From assembly GCA_013792075.1 (NCBI GenBank), contig VMSR01000077.1:1-57129 (forward strand): a stretch of 57,129 nt of DNA. The letters run 5' to 3'. The position numbers and the translations under genes were made by a program. Below, one piece after another: positions 1-9,103 of this stretch. Numbering within the stretch: the first letter of the stretch is position 1; each line of letters begins with the position of its first letter. The stretch is from Desulfobacula sp. (GTDB lineage: Bacteria; Desulfobacterota; Desulfobacteria; Desulfobacterales; Desulfobacteraceae). The notes under the pieces were generated by a model. It made no database searches and had not been told where the DNA came from. It was given only the letters and a program-made list of their open reading frames with translations.

Positions 1-230
1 ACAACACAAAATCCGTTTCCATAAAGATTTGCAGGGATTGGTGTGCAAACTGGAAATGTTTTAAAAACAAAAATGATGCCTCAAGTTGTTCTATTGCCTA
101 TAGGAAAAATTTTGAGGACACACGCTTATTTTGGGATTAGAGTAATTACAGCCTGGAGAAGAAAAAAGGAACACCTATGCAAATAACATGTATTTTAGGG
201 TTCATCAAGGGGAAAACCAAATAATTTTAT

Positions 231-1409
231 TTAAATTCTGGTGTTGAGGATATCTTTCAAATCCCTGGGTGTTAAGGTCACGGGATTGCTTTTCTGGGCT
301 GTGGCAGATACGATTTTATCGACATCCTTTCCGGTGACACCGAAATGGCCCAGCAAGGGAATTTTTATAGACTTGGTCCATTCCATCAACAGGTCTGAAA
401 GCAGGCCTGCATTTTCCAGGGTATCTGTTGAGTTTGACTTGCCAAGCACCTTTCCCAGGGTGGCATATTTCACAAGAAACTTGCTTTTTGGATCCTTTCG
501 GATCAGTGTTTTAATATTTTTTTGTGTAACTTGTGCGACCAGGGTCCCGCAAATAACCCCATGGGGGATGGAAAAGTGTCCGCCGATAACGGCAGCAAAC
601 CCGTGGACTGCCCCAAGCCCTGCATTTGCCAGGGTTAAACCGGAAACATAGGATCCATAACACATCCGGGTGCGGGCGTCCAGGTCTGTGGGATCTGTGA
701 CAACAGATCTCAAAAGGGCGTCGCCCAGAACGCTTAATCCACCCAATGCCAGTGAATCTGTCATGGGGGAGGCGTTGACGGAAACATAGGACTCGATCAG
801 CTGGGTCACGGCATCCATGCCGCAGGCAGCCGTAATATCCGGGGGGCAGGACAGGGTTAATTCCGGATCAACCACCGCAATATCCGGCACCAGGGTTTCA
901 TGGCGAAGGGATTTTTTAAACCCGTTTTCTCCGACACAGGTGAGCACGGCATTTTGAGTTGCCTCGCTGCCTGTTCCGGCTGTGGTGGGCACGGCAATAA
1001 AGGAAATTTTTTTACCTGCATAGGGTTTGGTTCCCACCCCTTCCAGATAAGTTGAAACCGGTTCCTTTCGGGTCAGCATGGCAGACACCGCTTTCCCGGT
1101 ATCCAACACACTTCCGCCGCCAATGGCAACCACAACATGAATCTGTTTGTCATGGTATGTCCGGACGATTTCATCAATGAGCTCAGGGGAGGGTTCGGAT
1201 TGTACGAAAAAAAAATACACCTGGGTCGGGCTGTTTTTAAAGGCCTTCAAAAGCCATTGGAAGCGATTGTTCTTTTTAAATGAGTCTGCGCCGGTTACCA
1301 ATAACACATGGGGTCCAAAACCATTGATCAGCCGGGGAAGCACCTTAAATTTGCCCGCACCAAAATACACAACAGGATTTGAAGCGAATTTAAAATCAAA
1401 GGGAGTCAT
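231..1409 (-). CDS. Iron-containing alcohol dehydrogenase
   Basis: A 392-aa protein of the group III (iron-type) alcohol dehydrogenase family, which usually interconverts alcohols and aldehydes with NAD(P)H in the cytoplasm. The nucleotide-binding GGGS is at residues 97-100 and PTTAGTGSE at 141-149. The expected metal ligands fall at Asp199, His269 and His283. The fourth position, His in FucO-type enzymes, is Gln203 here (GMDAVTQ), so the metal site may differ. Its start overlaps the end of the upstream amidase gene by 14 bases, so it is probably the last gene of the dsr transcript. The substrate cannot be told from the sequence; an ethanol/aldehyde role is only one possibility. Confidence 0.9.
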   Translation of the reverse strand: MTPFDFKFASNPVVYFGAGKFKVLPRLINGFGPHVLLVTGADSFKKNNRFQWLLKAFKNSPTQVYFFFVQSEPSPELIDEIVRTYHDKQIHVVVAIGGGSVLDTGKAVSAMLTRKEPVSTYLEGVGTKPYAGKKISFIAVPTTAGTGSEATQNAVLTCVGENGFKKSLRHETLVPDIAVVDPELTLSCPPDITAACGMDAVTQLIESYVSVNASPMTDSLALGGLSVLGDALLRSVVTDPTDLDARTRMCYGSYVSGLTLANAGLGAVHGFAAVIGGHFSIPHGVICGTLVAQVTQKNIKTLIRKDPKSKFLVKYATLGKVLGKSNSTDTLENAGLLSDLLMEWTKSIKIPLLGHFGVTGKDVDKIVSATAQKSNPVTLTPRDLKDILNTRI

Positions 1410-2826
1410 GATCCATTAATGCCGCTTTATAAGCCCTGGCCTTATCAACCAGTGAAGGCGCCCAGGATACAGACCCCAGGGCATGGATATGGGTATAGGT
1501 GCCAAAGGTATTGTCTTTAAAAAACCCGTCCTTTTTTTCAAGAATTCCCTTGCCCCTTTCCATGCGAAAGGCCATTTCATGGTCCTGGTAATCAATGGAA
1601 AGAACCTTGGAATACCTGAATTCATGGCCTTTTAAGGTCTCCCCCTTTTTATAAAAAGGGTTGTCATTGGCAACGTGAACCCGGGTGTACCCATGACCTT
1701 GTGGTTTTTCGGACAAACCGAACCGGATGGGCAGAATACCTGTCATGGGATATTCGATGTCGGAAAGCCGGATGCTGTCTCCCAGATATATCAATCCCCC
1801 GCATTCGGCATAAATGGGCAGGCCTTTTCTGGACAATACCTTAAGATTGTCCCGAAAGGCTTGATTTTGGGCGAGTTGAGGCGCATGGGTTTCAGGAAAT
1901 CCACCGCCCATATAAATGGCATGTACAGCCGGGATGCGTTCTTCTTTCAGGGGACTTAAAAATAGGATGTCAGCCCCGAGGTTTTTCAAGGCTTCCAGGT
2001 TGTCGGGATAGTAAAATTGAAAGGCTGAATCCCGTATAACACCGATGGTGACCGGATCATTTTTCCGGGAAACCGCTATTTGCCCGGCAGTCGGCATACC
2101 ATCAAATGAAGGGGTCTGATCCTCCTGGGAGGTGATGGTTTCATACAAAAGATCCAGATCGATATTTTTTTTGGCAACCGTCATGGCGGCTTCAATGGCC
2201 TTTTCCGAAAAGCTGTGCTCTTCCGAAGTTACAAGCCCCATATGACGCTCGGGAAAATCTTTGGCCGCAAGTTTGGGTATGGCCCCAAATACCGGAATAT
2301 TGCAAAACCGCTCAATATTGGCCCGGACTTTGTCCTCATGGCGTTTGCCTGCCACCTGGTTGAGCACCACCCCGCAGATACGGACATCCGGATCAAACTG
2401 AACACAGCCCATGAGAAGGGCCGCCATGGTGCGGGTACTTTTGGTACAGTCCAGCACCAGAAGAACCGGCAGGTCCAATAATTTGGCCAATTCTGAGGTG
2501 GAGGTGGAACCGTCTATATCAATGCCGTCAAAAAGACCACGGTTGCCTTCCACCACTGCAATATCTGAATCGTTGGAATGGAGATAATAGGAGTTTTGGA
2601 CAACGTCGGGACGACACAGGAAGGTATCCAGATTGTAACAGGGACGACCGGCTGCCTTTGAAAGCCAGCCGGCGTCAATATAATCAGGCCCCTTTTTAAA
2701 TGGGGAGACCCGAATTCCTGAATTTTTCCATGCAGCCGTTATCCCCAGGGATATAATTGTCTTGCCGGAACCACCCCTGAGGCCTGCTATTACAATCCCA
2801 GGAACTTTTTTAACAACCGTTTGCAT
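1396..2826 (-). CDS. CbiA/DsrN-type cobyrinate or siroheme a,c-diamide synthase
   Basis: A 476-aa glutamine-dependent amidotransferase of the CobB/CbiA family. The N-terminal ATP-binding half has the P-loop GLRGGSGKT (residues 15-23) and the conserved GPDYIDAGW region (46-54). The C-terminal class I glutaminase half has GGGFPE (307-312) and the nucleophile Cys342 in YAECGGL. The family amidates carboxylate side chains of corrinoids. Homologues in dsr operons (DsrN of Allochromatium) are implicated in amidating siroheme for DsrAB. Its place 19 bases after dsrD points to the siroheme role; cobalamin synthesis remains possible because no other cob/cbi genes lie nearby to decide it. The upstream Shine-Dalgarno is weak, which suggests coupling to dsrD. 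Confidence 0.9.
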   Translation of the reverse strand: MQTVVKKVPGIVIAGLRGGSGKTIISLGITAAWKNSGIRVSPFKKGPDYIDAGWLSKAAGRPCYNLDTFLCRPDVVQNSYYLHSNDSDIAVVEGNRGLFDGIDIDGSTSTSELAKLLDLPVLLVLDCTKSTRTMAALLMGCVQFDPDVRICGVVLNQVAGKRHEDKVRANIERFCNIPVFGAIPKLAAKDFPERHMGLVTSEEHSFSEKAIEAAMTVAKKNIDLDLLYETITSQEDQTPSFDGMPTAGQIAVSRKNDPVTIGVIRDSAFQFYYPDNLEALKNLGADILFLSPLKEERIPAVHAIYMGGGFPETHAPQLAQNQAFRDNLKVLSRKGLPIYAECGGLIYLGDSIRLSDIEYPMTGILPIRFGLSEKPQGHGYTRVHVANDNPFYKKGETLKGHEFRYSKVLSIDYQDHEMAFRMERGKGILEKKDGFFKDNTFGTYTHIHALGSVSWAPSLVDKARAYKAALMDHDSL

Positions 2827-2845
2827 GGATAAATTTAATGTATTC

Positions 2846-3103
2846 TTATTCTTCGCCTTCGGACGAATGCTGGATCCCTGAACCTTTTAGTCCATACATG
2901 GTTGTACTTCCGGAAGACCAGTATTCGAGCACTTCAGCTTCAACCATTTTATTAATAACTTTTTTGATATCCCTTTGTTTGTCATCGGGAAAAACTTTAC
3001 AAAAATCTTTAAAATAAAACTTGGTTTTGCTGCCGGCTTTTTTTGTCATCCAATCCACAACTGCTTTGGTAGCTGCGTCTTTGTCTGCAAGAAGATCACT
3101 CAT
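2846..3103 (-). CDS. dsrD: Dissimilatory sulfite reductase-associated protein DsrD
   Basis: An 85-aa winged-helix protein, close to the usual size of about 78 aa. In sulfate reducers DsrD is encoded next to dsrAB and is reported to bind the DsrAB complex and stimulate sulfite reduction. The sequence shows the typical middle segment (KFYFKDFCKVFPDD) and the central helix DIKKVINKMVEAEVLEYW. I chose the ATG at 3103 because AAAGGAG lies seven bases upstream of it; the ATG two codons earlier would be almost touching that site. The gene follows dsrB after about 100 bases containing a perfect hairpin. Confidence 0.93.
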   Translation of the reverse strand: MSDLLADKDAATKAVVDWMTKKAGSKTKFYFKDFCKVFPDDKQRDIKKVINKMVEAEVLEYWSSGSTTMYGLKGSGIQHSSEGEE

Positions 3104-3132
3104 TATCATGCTCCTTTGATATCAAATGGATG

Positions 3133-3159
3133 AGCCGGAGAACTACAAGTTCTCCGGCT
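3133..3159 (-). promoter_or_regulatory. Perfect hairpin between dsrB and dsrD
   Basis: A 12-bp perfect inverted repeat (AGCCGGAGAACT) with a 3-base loop lies in the 99-base dsrB-dsrD gap. On the transcribed strand no T-run follows, so it is not a standard intrinsic terminator. An RNA-stability, processing or partial-attenuation element that sets dsrAB to dsrD ratios would fit; this is inference. Confidence 0.6.
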
Positions 3160-3202
3160 TTATCATCGTATATAACAGGTAAAGTTCAATAAAAAAATCT
3201 TA

Positions 3203-4351
3203 TTAGAACTTGAACTGAGTTGACTGACGCCAGCTCATGTATGCCTGCTGACGGAAATCATCGATCAGGTGATGGGTGAATTCAAGCTCACATGCTTCAA
3301 AGAATTTTTCCCATCCGATTCTCTCGGCCCAGTCACCCAGACGCTCATACTTGTTAGCACCGTTGGAATAGGCGTTAACCATCTGATTGATCGCCTTTGT
3401 CATTGAAGGCCAGCGGGGCATTTCATTGGGCAGAAAGGCCACAACAACTTTAGAGAACTTGGGATCGGAAATTCTGTTTGAAACCTTGCCGCCCGCCATG
3501 AGAACAATACCATCACCCACTGTATCGGCTAGGGGCATTGAAGGACACATGGTGTAGCAGTTACCGCAATACATGCATCTTTCATTTTTAACTTCAACCG
3601 ATTTTACTTCGGTGCCGTTGGCCAGTTTTACTTTGGACGGTTTGATGGCCGCTGTGGGGCAGGAAGAAACAGCCAAAGGAATTTCACAGACTTTGTCCAG
3701 GTATTCATGATCCAGCATTGGCGGTTTTCTGTGATATCCGAGAATGGCGATATCAGAGCAATGAACCGCACCGCACATGTTCAGGCAGCAGGCCATGGAA
3801 ACCCTCAGCTGTGCCGGAAGTCTCATGTCCTGGAAATCGGCAAACAATTCATCCATGGTTGCTTTTACAGTACCGGATGCATCGGTTGCAGGTGTATGGC
3901 AATGCAGCCACCCCTGGGTATGAACGATGTTGGTGATGCCGGCACCGGTTCCGCCAATGGGGAACTTAAAGGAACCGCCGTCAAATTTTCTGGCAGCCAG
4001 ATCATTTTTAAGGGGTTCTACCTTGTCCTTTGAATCCACCATAAACTCAATATTGTTACGGGTGGTAAACCGGACATGACCATCACAATGTTTGTCGGCA
4101 ATATCACAGATCTCATTGATAAGACCGGTAGACATCAGACGCGCACCACCGACTCTTACGGTATACAATTCATCTCCTGAATCCGCTACATGAACAAGAA
4201 CGCCGGGCTCAAGAATTTCGTGATGAGACCATTTTCCCTTGTTTTTCTTGATAACAGGAGGATAAAATTCGTTATGGTCCCTCGGACCGATGTCAGTGAT
4301 TCTATTTTCCATCGGCTTGGCTGGATTATAACCAGTAGAAATAAATGCCAT
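3203..4351 (-). CDS. dsrB: Dissimilatory sulfite reductase beta subunit
   Basis: A 382-aa beta subunit of the reverse-independent (sulfate-reducing) DsrAB, which reduces sulfite in the cytoplasm with DsrC. The siroheme-[4Fe-4S] ligand cysteines are visible at Cys151 and at Cys188/Cys189/Cys193 ([12 protein letters not shown]). A ferredoxin-type insert with Cys231 and [11 protein letters not shown] (259-269) supplies the second cluster. Length and motifs match the family well. GGGAG stands seven bases before the start, and the gene follows dsrA after 15 bases, so the two are co-translated from one message. Confidence 0.98.
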   Translation of the reverse strand: MAFISTGYNPAKPMENRITDIGPRDHNEFYPPVIKKNKGKWSHHEILEPGVLVHVADSGDELYTVRVGGARLMSTGLINEICDIADKHCDGHVRFTTRNNIEFMVDSKDKVEPLKNDLAARKFDGGSFKFPIGGTGAGITNIVHTQGWLHCHTPATDASGTVKATMDELFADFQDMRLPAQLRVSMACCLNMCGAVHCSDIAILGYHRKPPMLDHEYLDKVCEIPLAVSSCPTAAIKPSKVKLANGTEVKSVEVKNERCMYCGNCYTMCPSMPLADTVGDGIVLMAGGKVSNRISDPKFSKVVVAFLPNEMPRWPSMTKAINQMVNAYSNGANKYERLGDWAERIGWEKFFEACELEFTHHLIDDFRQQAYMSWRQSTQFKF

Positions 4352-4366
4352 TATAATTCTCCCTTT

Positions 4367-5695
4367 CTATCTTAAATGGTGTTTTCTGTATTCTTCAACA
4401 TCACGTTCCCAGCCGCCTTCAACCTCATCTTCTTTCCAGAAGATATAGGGGTTGGTTCTCGGGTATTGTACGTGCTGTGGCATTGCCTCGATACCAGTTA
4501 CTTCAAGAAGCTTCTGGAATCCCTGACGCATAATCAGTTCACCAAGTCTTTCACGGTTCTTGCCTTCTTCCATCCACCAATCCCAAACATTTTCAATAAC
4601 TTCTGTGATGGCTTCATAATCATTGTCAGCGTTGACTTCGATAAAGGGAACCAGCAGAGAACCCATCTGGGCACCATCAAGGATGGGGGCCTTTGCACCC
4701 ACCAGAATGGAACAACCGGTTTCTTTACCAATTTTAAGGGCTCGTGGCATTACATTGATACAATGCATGCAGCGGGTACAATTGGCATTGTCAATGAACA
4801 ATTTTTTATTTTTAAACTGCATACAGCGTGTGGGACAAAGACCGGTCACTTCTTTTTCAATGTCAAATGGACCCCAGTCTTTGCTGCCTTTATATGCACC
4901 GGCATTTGCAGGGTAACCATCCGCACATTCAACATATTTATTAACCGCATCCTGATCAATCCGGATATCATCTTTCCAGGTACCGATAAAGGACATGTCA
5001 GACCGTGCAATGGAGGCTACGCAGCAGTTGGGGCAGCCATCCAGTTTGAATTTAAACTTGTAGGGAAATGCAGGTCTATGAAGCTCATCCTGATACTCAT
5101 TGGTCAGAAAGTAAACCAGTGCATTGGTATCATAACATGCATATTCACATCTGGACTGGCCCAGGCAATCGGCAGGTGTTCTCAGGTTGGAACCTGATCC
5201 GCCAAGATCCTGATTCATGTCATGGGTCAATGTGTGGAAGATTTCTTCCAGCTGGGGAGTTGTGGTTCCCAGAAGGATGATATCACCGGTGGCACCATGC
5301 ATATTGGTAACGCCGGAACCTCTGAAATCCCACAGTTTGGTCAGGGCTCTCAGGTAGTCTGTTTTATAGTATTTACCAGCAGGCTGGGCGATACGCATGG
5401 TATGGAAATGCTGTACACCAGGAAACAGTGTCGGCTGATCGCAATATCTGCCGATAACACCACCGCCATAACCGAAAACGCCAACGATACCGCCATGTTT
5501 CCAGTGAGTTCTGCCATGCTTGTAAGAAAGCTCCAGAACGCCCAAAAGATCTTCTACCGCATCCACGGGAATTTGGAATTCAACACCTTCTACATTCTTT
5601 GCTCTTCTTTCAGCCTGGGCTTTCAGGTCTGAGACAAAGCTAGGCCATGGGCCGGATTCCAGCTGGTCCAGTAAAGGAGTCTTATGTTTTGCCAT
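4367..5695 (-). CDS. dsrA: Dissimilatory sulfite reductase alpha subunit
   Basis: A 442-aa alpha subunit of DsrAB. The siroheme-coupled cluster motif CX5C is at Cys177/Cys183 (CLGQSRC) followed by CPNCC (221-225). The ferredoxin domain has Cys287/Cys291 and CTRCMHC (306-312). Together with DsrB it carries out the terminal six-electron (in vivo DsrC-linked) reduction of sulfite. The start is fixed by GGAGGTAAG a few bases upstream. A TTGACA/TATATC promoter lies about 150 bases before the start, leaving an untranslated leader of roughly 140 bases. This is the strongest taxonomic marker in the window. Confidence 0.98.
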   Translation of the reverse strand: MAKHKTPLLDQLESGPWPSFVSDLKAQAERRAKNVEGVEFQIPVDAVEDLLGVLELSYKHGRTHWKHGGIVGVFGYGGGVIGRYCDQPTLFPGVQHFHTMRIAQPAGKYYKTDYLRALTKLWDFRGSGVTNMHGATGDIILLGTTTPQLEEIFHTLTHDMNQDLGGSGSNLRTPADCLGQSRCEYACYDTNALVYFLTNEYQDELHRPAFPYKFKFKLDGCPNCCVASIARSDMSFIGTWKDDIRIDQDAVNKYVECADGYPANAGAYKGSKDWGPFDIEKEVTGLCPTRCMQFKNKKLFIDNANCTRCMHCINVMPRALKIGKETGCSILVGAKAPILDGAQMGSLLVPFIEVNADNDYEAITEVIENVWDWWMEEGKNRERLGELIMRQGFQKLLEVTGIEAMPQHVQYPRTNPYIFWKEDEVEGGWERDVEEYRKHHLR

Positions 5696-5844
5696 TTACT
5701 TACCTCCGTTAATAGTTAATTTACACTCAATTAATGAAAAGATTTTCCAAACTCTTCATTCAATAATCTAATTTCCTATTATTCCAAAATGTTATGTAAT
5801 ACCCACCATTTCAAAATAAACACCTTACGCAAAATAACATTGCA

Positions 5845-5873
5845 GATATAGAATTTCTATTTCCACATGTCAA
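5845..5873 (-). promoter_or_regulatory. Sigma70-like promoter of dsrABD
   Basis: On the minus strand TTGACA (5868-5873) is followed after 17 bases by TATATC (5845-5850). The -35 box is a perfect consensus match and the spacing is ideal. It lies between the end of the 404-aa gene and dsrA, implying that dsrABD can be transcribed separately from the upstream pair. Confidence 0.75.
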
Positions 5874-5888
5874 TAAAAATCCTGCGAT

Positions 5889-7103
5889 CTACACGTTTTT
5901 AAACAGAGAATGAAGTGCGCTGCTATGGGAGGCAAGATGCGCCTGGGCCAGAGAAAATTCCAAGGCATTCGGAGGCCATGCCTGAATCAGATTCACCAGG
6001 ATCCCCAGCAGCTGCTCCTGGCTGAAACCCGCCAGAAACGCTGCAAAAATATTTTCTAGCCCTTTTATGCTGCCCGAAGCCTGGGATGTCTGCCCTGACA
6101 TATCGCCCAGACTTCGCAAAAATCCATGGACCGTGGCCGTCAGTACCGGTTCTTCCAAAAAAACAGGGGTTCCAACGCCGTCCAGGCGATCCAGGCGCAT
6201 CCTAAGGGTTAAATTCAAAAAGAAAAAAAGAAGGGCAGGCAGCACATTTTCTTTGGGGTCTGTTGCCGGATCAAATTCCATCAAAGATTGATAGCCGCGC
6301 ACAGTGATCAGTTTGACGGGCAACCCCTTCACCAGTGGGTTTACCACAAAATCTCCCGCAGCATGGTGCCAGGGAAAAATCTGCTCACCTGTATGGACAT
6401 TGTAATGGGCCGTAAGGATATAGGCAACCTGTTCATATATAACCTGGGCTCTTTCCAGGGAAAGATGCGCAACATCTCCGTTGGACTCCCAGACGGCAAT
6501 CTGCCGTTTTCCCTGGGCCTCTGAAACGTGGAACTCCCGGAATTCCTCAAACCATTCTCCAAGGAAAAAACCCAGGGTTCTTTTTTTCAGGTTTAAATTT
6601 TCCGGTTTCCTGGTTTCAAGGGTCTGGACCCCCGCCCCAAATACCCTGGGCGTGCAGACTCCGGATAGTCTTTTTTCAAAACCGGCCAGCAGCTGGTATT
6701 CTTTTTCGATCAGGGCAAGGCCTGGTTCTGAAACCGCCCCGTTCAATACGAAAGAAACCGACCGGCCTGTTTCCGATACCACCTTCACCCGGAGGGGATG
6801 ATAAAAGGCACCATGCTTTTCAAGAAAGAGATCCACTGCCCGGATGGGGCCGCAGCCCTTGCCTGCCATGGCGGAAAAGGCTTCAAAAAGCATACGGCCG
6901 TCCGCTTTTTGGAGAAAGGTTTCAGCCGCCGTAAAATAATCACCAACGGTCAGGACGGGCCCCCTGACACTCTTCTCGCCCTGACCCTTCTTTAAAAACC
7001 CGGAGGACTTCCCTGACAGGGGCATTTGCCACAGAAAACTATCCGGCCCAATACAGCCATCTTCTCCCGGAATATAAAAAGAAAAAACAGGGGGTATGCT
7101 CAT
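5889..7103 (-). CDS. Uncharacterised 404-aa protein upstream of dsrAB
   Basis: I do not recognise this family. It has no signal peptide, no clear membrane span and no cysteine cluster. The middle part is rich in aromatic and charged residues (LGFFLGEWFEEFREFHVSE), and the C-terminal 130 residues are mostly predicted helix. It overlaps the stop of the preceding TPR gene by four bases (ATGA), so the two are surely co-translated. The position directly before dsrA, with only the dsr promoter between, makes a role linked to sulfur metabolism or DsrAB maturation possible, but this rests on context alone. Confidence 0.75.
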   Translation of the reverse strand: MSIPPVFSFYIPGEDGCIGPDSFLWQMPLSGKSSGFLKKGQGEKSVRGPVLTVGDYFTAAETFLQKADGRMLFEAFSAMAGKGCGPIRAVDLFLEKHGAFYHPLRVKVVSETGRSVSFVLNGAVSEPGLALIEKEYQLLAGFEKRLSGVCTPRVFGAGVQTLETRKPENLNLKKRTLGFFLGEWFEEFREFHVSEAQGKRQIAVWESNGDVAHLSLERAQVIYEQVAYILTAHYNVHTGEQIFPWHHAAGDFVVNPLVKGLPVKLITVRGYQSLMEFDPATDPKENVLPALLFFFLNLTLRMRLDRLDGVGTPVFLEEPVLTATVHGFLRSLGDMSGQTSQASGSIKGLENIFAAFLAGFSQEQLLGILVNLIQAWPPNALEFSLAQAHLASHSSALHSLFKNV

Positions 7104-7777
7104 GCCTTTCTATGGGGAGCCAGTTCATCCAAGAGTGCCGGGGCCACTTCAAACCCCAGTTTGACCGCTGCATCACAATGAACAATGGCTTTCTCATACT
7201 CTCCAAGCTCAAGATATCCAACGGCCAGATTGTTATGGGCAATGGGAAACTGCTGCTCAACAGACAGGGCCTCAAGGTTAGCCTTGATGCTTTCGGCAAA
7301 CAGTCCTTTCATAAAATAGGCCGTTCCCAGGGTGGTGTAGGCCTGGACAAACTTTTGGTTATGGATAATGGCCTTTCTCAGATTTTTGATGGCCTTGTCC
7401 ACCTTTTCCTCGTCTTGTTTTGCATCTTTCCCATCCACCAGCTGAAGCAGCACAAAGCCCATGTTGGCATACCCTTCTGCAAATCCGGCACGGGCTTTTG
7501 TGGCCCTCTGGTTAAACCGGTAGCAGCCTTCCAGGTCTTTTTTCTGCAAACAGATACCGCCAAGGAGTACATAGGCTTCCGCCAGACTGGGGCTGCAGTC
7601 AACTGCCTCGTGAAGCACTTTTTCAGCTTCGGCATATTCTTGTTTCCCCATGAGGGCCACAGCCAGATTGTAATGGGTGGTGCCGCATTCGGTGTTTTTG
7701 GCCAATTGAGACCTCAGGACTGCAATCTGCTCATCCGCATTGTTTGGCAAATGACTTTGGCTCTGATCTTCTGACAT
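7100..7777 (-). CDS. Tetratricopeptide repeat protein
   Basis: A 225-aa soluble protein made mostly of TPR units, for example EYAEAEKVLHEAVDCSPSLA and GEYEKAIVHCDAAVKLG; four to five repeats can be traced. Such proteins act as scaffolds for protein complexes. I chose the start at 7777 (MSEDQ) because AAGGAG lies six bases before it; the longer frame from 7819 has no ribosome binding site. It is first in a two-gene unit with the 404-aa protein. A TTGACA/TATTAT promoter lies just upstream. Its partner is unknown. Confidence 0.85.
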   Translation of the reverse strand: MSEDQSQSHLPNNADEQIAVLRSQLAKNTECGTTHYNLAVALMGKQEYAEAEKVLHEAVDCSPSLAEAYVLLGGICLQKKDLEGCYRFNQRATKARAGFAEGYANMGFVLLQLVDGKDAKQDEEKVDKAIKNLRKAIIHNQKFVQAYTTLGTAYFMKGLFAESIKANLEALSVEQQFPIAHNNLAVGYLELGEYEKAIVHCDAAVKLGFEVAPALLDELAPHRKA

Positions 7778-7827
7778 ATATAACTCCTTAAATCTAATTT
7801 TGTATTGTTTTCTGTCCAAAACCTAAT

Positions 7828-7855
7828 ATAATAGTACCCTCAATACAGGTGTCAA
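7828..7855 (-). promoter_or_regulatory. Sigma70-like promoter of the TPR gene
   Basis: On the minus strand TTGACA (7850-7855), a 16-base spacer and TATTAT (7828-7833, five of six consensus) precede the TPR gene start by about 50 bases. Confidence 0.7.
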
Positions 7856-7972
7856 GGCATTGATCCGAATAATAAATCTTGAACCCTTACCCCACTTGTG
7901 GTAGCACCTGATTTAAAACAACACAAATTTACGTATCATTGATATTTTATACAATTCAGGAGTTAAGTCGCT

Positions 7973-9007
7973 ATGGAACAAGGATGCTATACCGCATTAA
8001 TAACCCCGTTTAACACGGCAGGAGAACTGGACCAAAAAGGCCTTGGACAGCTTATTGATTTCCAGATTCAAAACGGCATCACCGGTATACTGGCAACCGG
8101 AACCACAGGAGAGAGCCCGACATTCAAATGGAAGGAACATGACCATGTCATCGCCCTTACGGCCAAACAGACAAAGGGCAAATGCCTTTGCATTGCCGGC
8201 ACCGGCAGCAACAATACCGAAGAAGCCATTATGGGCGCAGGTCATGCCGTAAAGGAAGGGGTGGACGCCATCCTCATGGTGGATCCCTATTATAACGGCC
8301 CCAGTTCCCTTGAAATCAGAAAAGAGTATTACGAAGTGGTGGCAAAACAATACCCTGAAATTGATATCATTCCGTATATTATCCCGGGCAGAACCGGTGC
8401 CCAGATGCTCCCCCAGGATCTTGCCATTCTGTCCCAAAACTGCCCCAATATCACCTCGGTGAAAGAGGCTACGGGCAACCTTGCCAACATGAAACTTGTC
8501 CGGCAATACTGCGGCAATACCTTCAATATTCTGTCCGGAGACGATGCCCTGGTCTATGATATCATGACCGACCCGGATATTCGTGCCTGCGGCTGCATTT
8601 CAGTTATGGCCAATATTGTTCCCAAGTTCATGACCCAGATGGTGGAGCAGATCAACCGGGGCGATCTTGGGGGGGCGCTAAAGATCCGGACTGCCCTGAA
8701 ACCCCTGCTGGATCTTGTGGTGGTGACCACCCAGGAAGATACAAGCTTCGGCCCTGTAAATTGCAGGGCAAGAAACCCCCTGCCCCTTAAAACGATGATG
8801 CAGATTTTGGGCATGCCCTCGGGCCCCTGCAGAAAACCCCTGGGAAAAATGACGGCAAAAGGGTTCAAAATAGTGCTGGAAGCATTGAAGCAGGTCCATG
8901 GCGACGCGCCGGAATTGTTTAGTCCCATTGCAGATTTTTTCCGCGTGGATATTGCCGACCGGCTCAACAATACCGAATACCGGAAAAATCTCTGGTACGA
9001 TTACTAG
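7973..9007 (+). CDS. DapA-family class I aldolase (dihydrodipicolinate synthase-like)
   Basis: A 344-aa (beta/alpha)8 aldolase of the DHDPS/N-acetylneuraminate lyase family. The GTTGE substrate motif is at 43-47, the catalytic Tyr at 135, the Arg at 140 (PGRTG) and the Schiff-base Lys at 164 (TSVKEATGN). All catalytic residues for pyruvate condensation are present. It is about 50 residues longer than normal DapA (about 292 aa), with a C-terminal extension after residue 290 ending in EYRKNLWYDY. It could make lysine precursor or serve another pyruvate aldolase reaction; the extension leaves this open. It is monocistronic, with AGGAG ten bases before ATG. Confidence 0.85.
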   Translation: MEQGCYTALITPFNTAGELDQKGLGQLIDFQIQNGITGILATGTTGESPTFKWKEHDHVIALTAKQTKGKCLCIAGTGSNNTEEAIMGAGHAVKEGVDAILMVDPYYNGPSSLEIRKEYYEVVAKQYPEIDIIPYIIPGRTGAQMLPQDLAILSQNCPNITSVKEATGNLANMKLVRQYCGNTFNILSGDDALVYDIMTDPDIRACGCISVMANIVPKFMTQMVEQINRGDLGGALKIRTALKPLLDLVVVTTQEDTSFGPVNCRARNPLPLKTMMQILGMPSGPCRKPLGKMTAKGFKIVLEALKQVHGDAPELFSPIADFFRVDIADRLNNTEYRKNLWYDY

Positions 9008-9041
9008 CCCCATCTTCCCGGGCGAATACCGCTGCTGAAAC

Positions 9042-9081
9042 AAAAAAGGGATCCTGCACCCACTGCAGTATCCCTTTTTTT
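9042..9081. terminator. Bidirectional intrinsic terminator
   Basis: An A-run, a GC-containing stem (GGGATCCTGCA pairing with TGCAGTATCCC, one mismatch) and a T-run follow the DapA-like gene. The symmetric A and T tracts let it serve both that gene and the convergent cysteine-cluster gene. Confidence 0.8.
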
Positions 9082-9103
9082 TATCCATACAAGAAAAGAT
9101 CTC

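Noticed and set aside
1-230. Possible small gene at the window start (ATG near 177 with AAGGAA before it)
   Set aside because: Only 15 codons with no recognisable sequence.
4376-5197. Plus-strand open frame of 273 aa opposite dsrA
   Set aside because: Antisense to a strongly conserved dsrA; its composition is low-complexity and no motif is visible.
7112-7774. Plus-strand open frame of 220 aa opposite the TPR gene
   Set aside because: Antisense shadow; the TPR repeats on the minus strand are clear.
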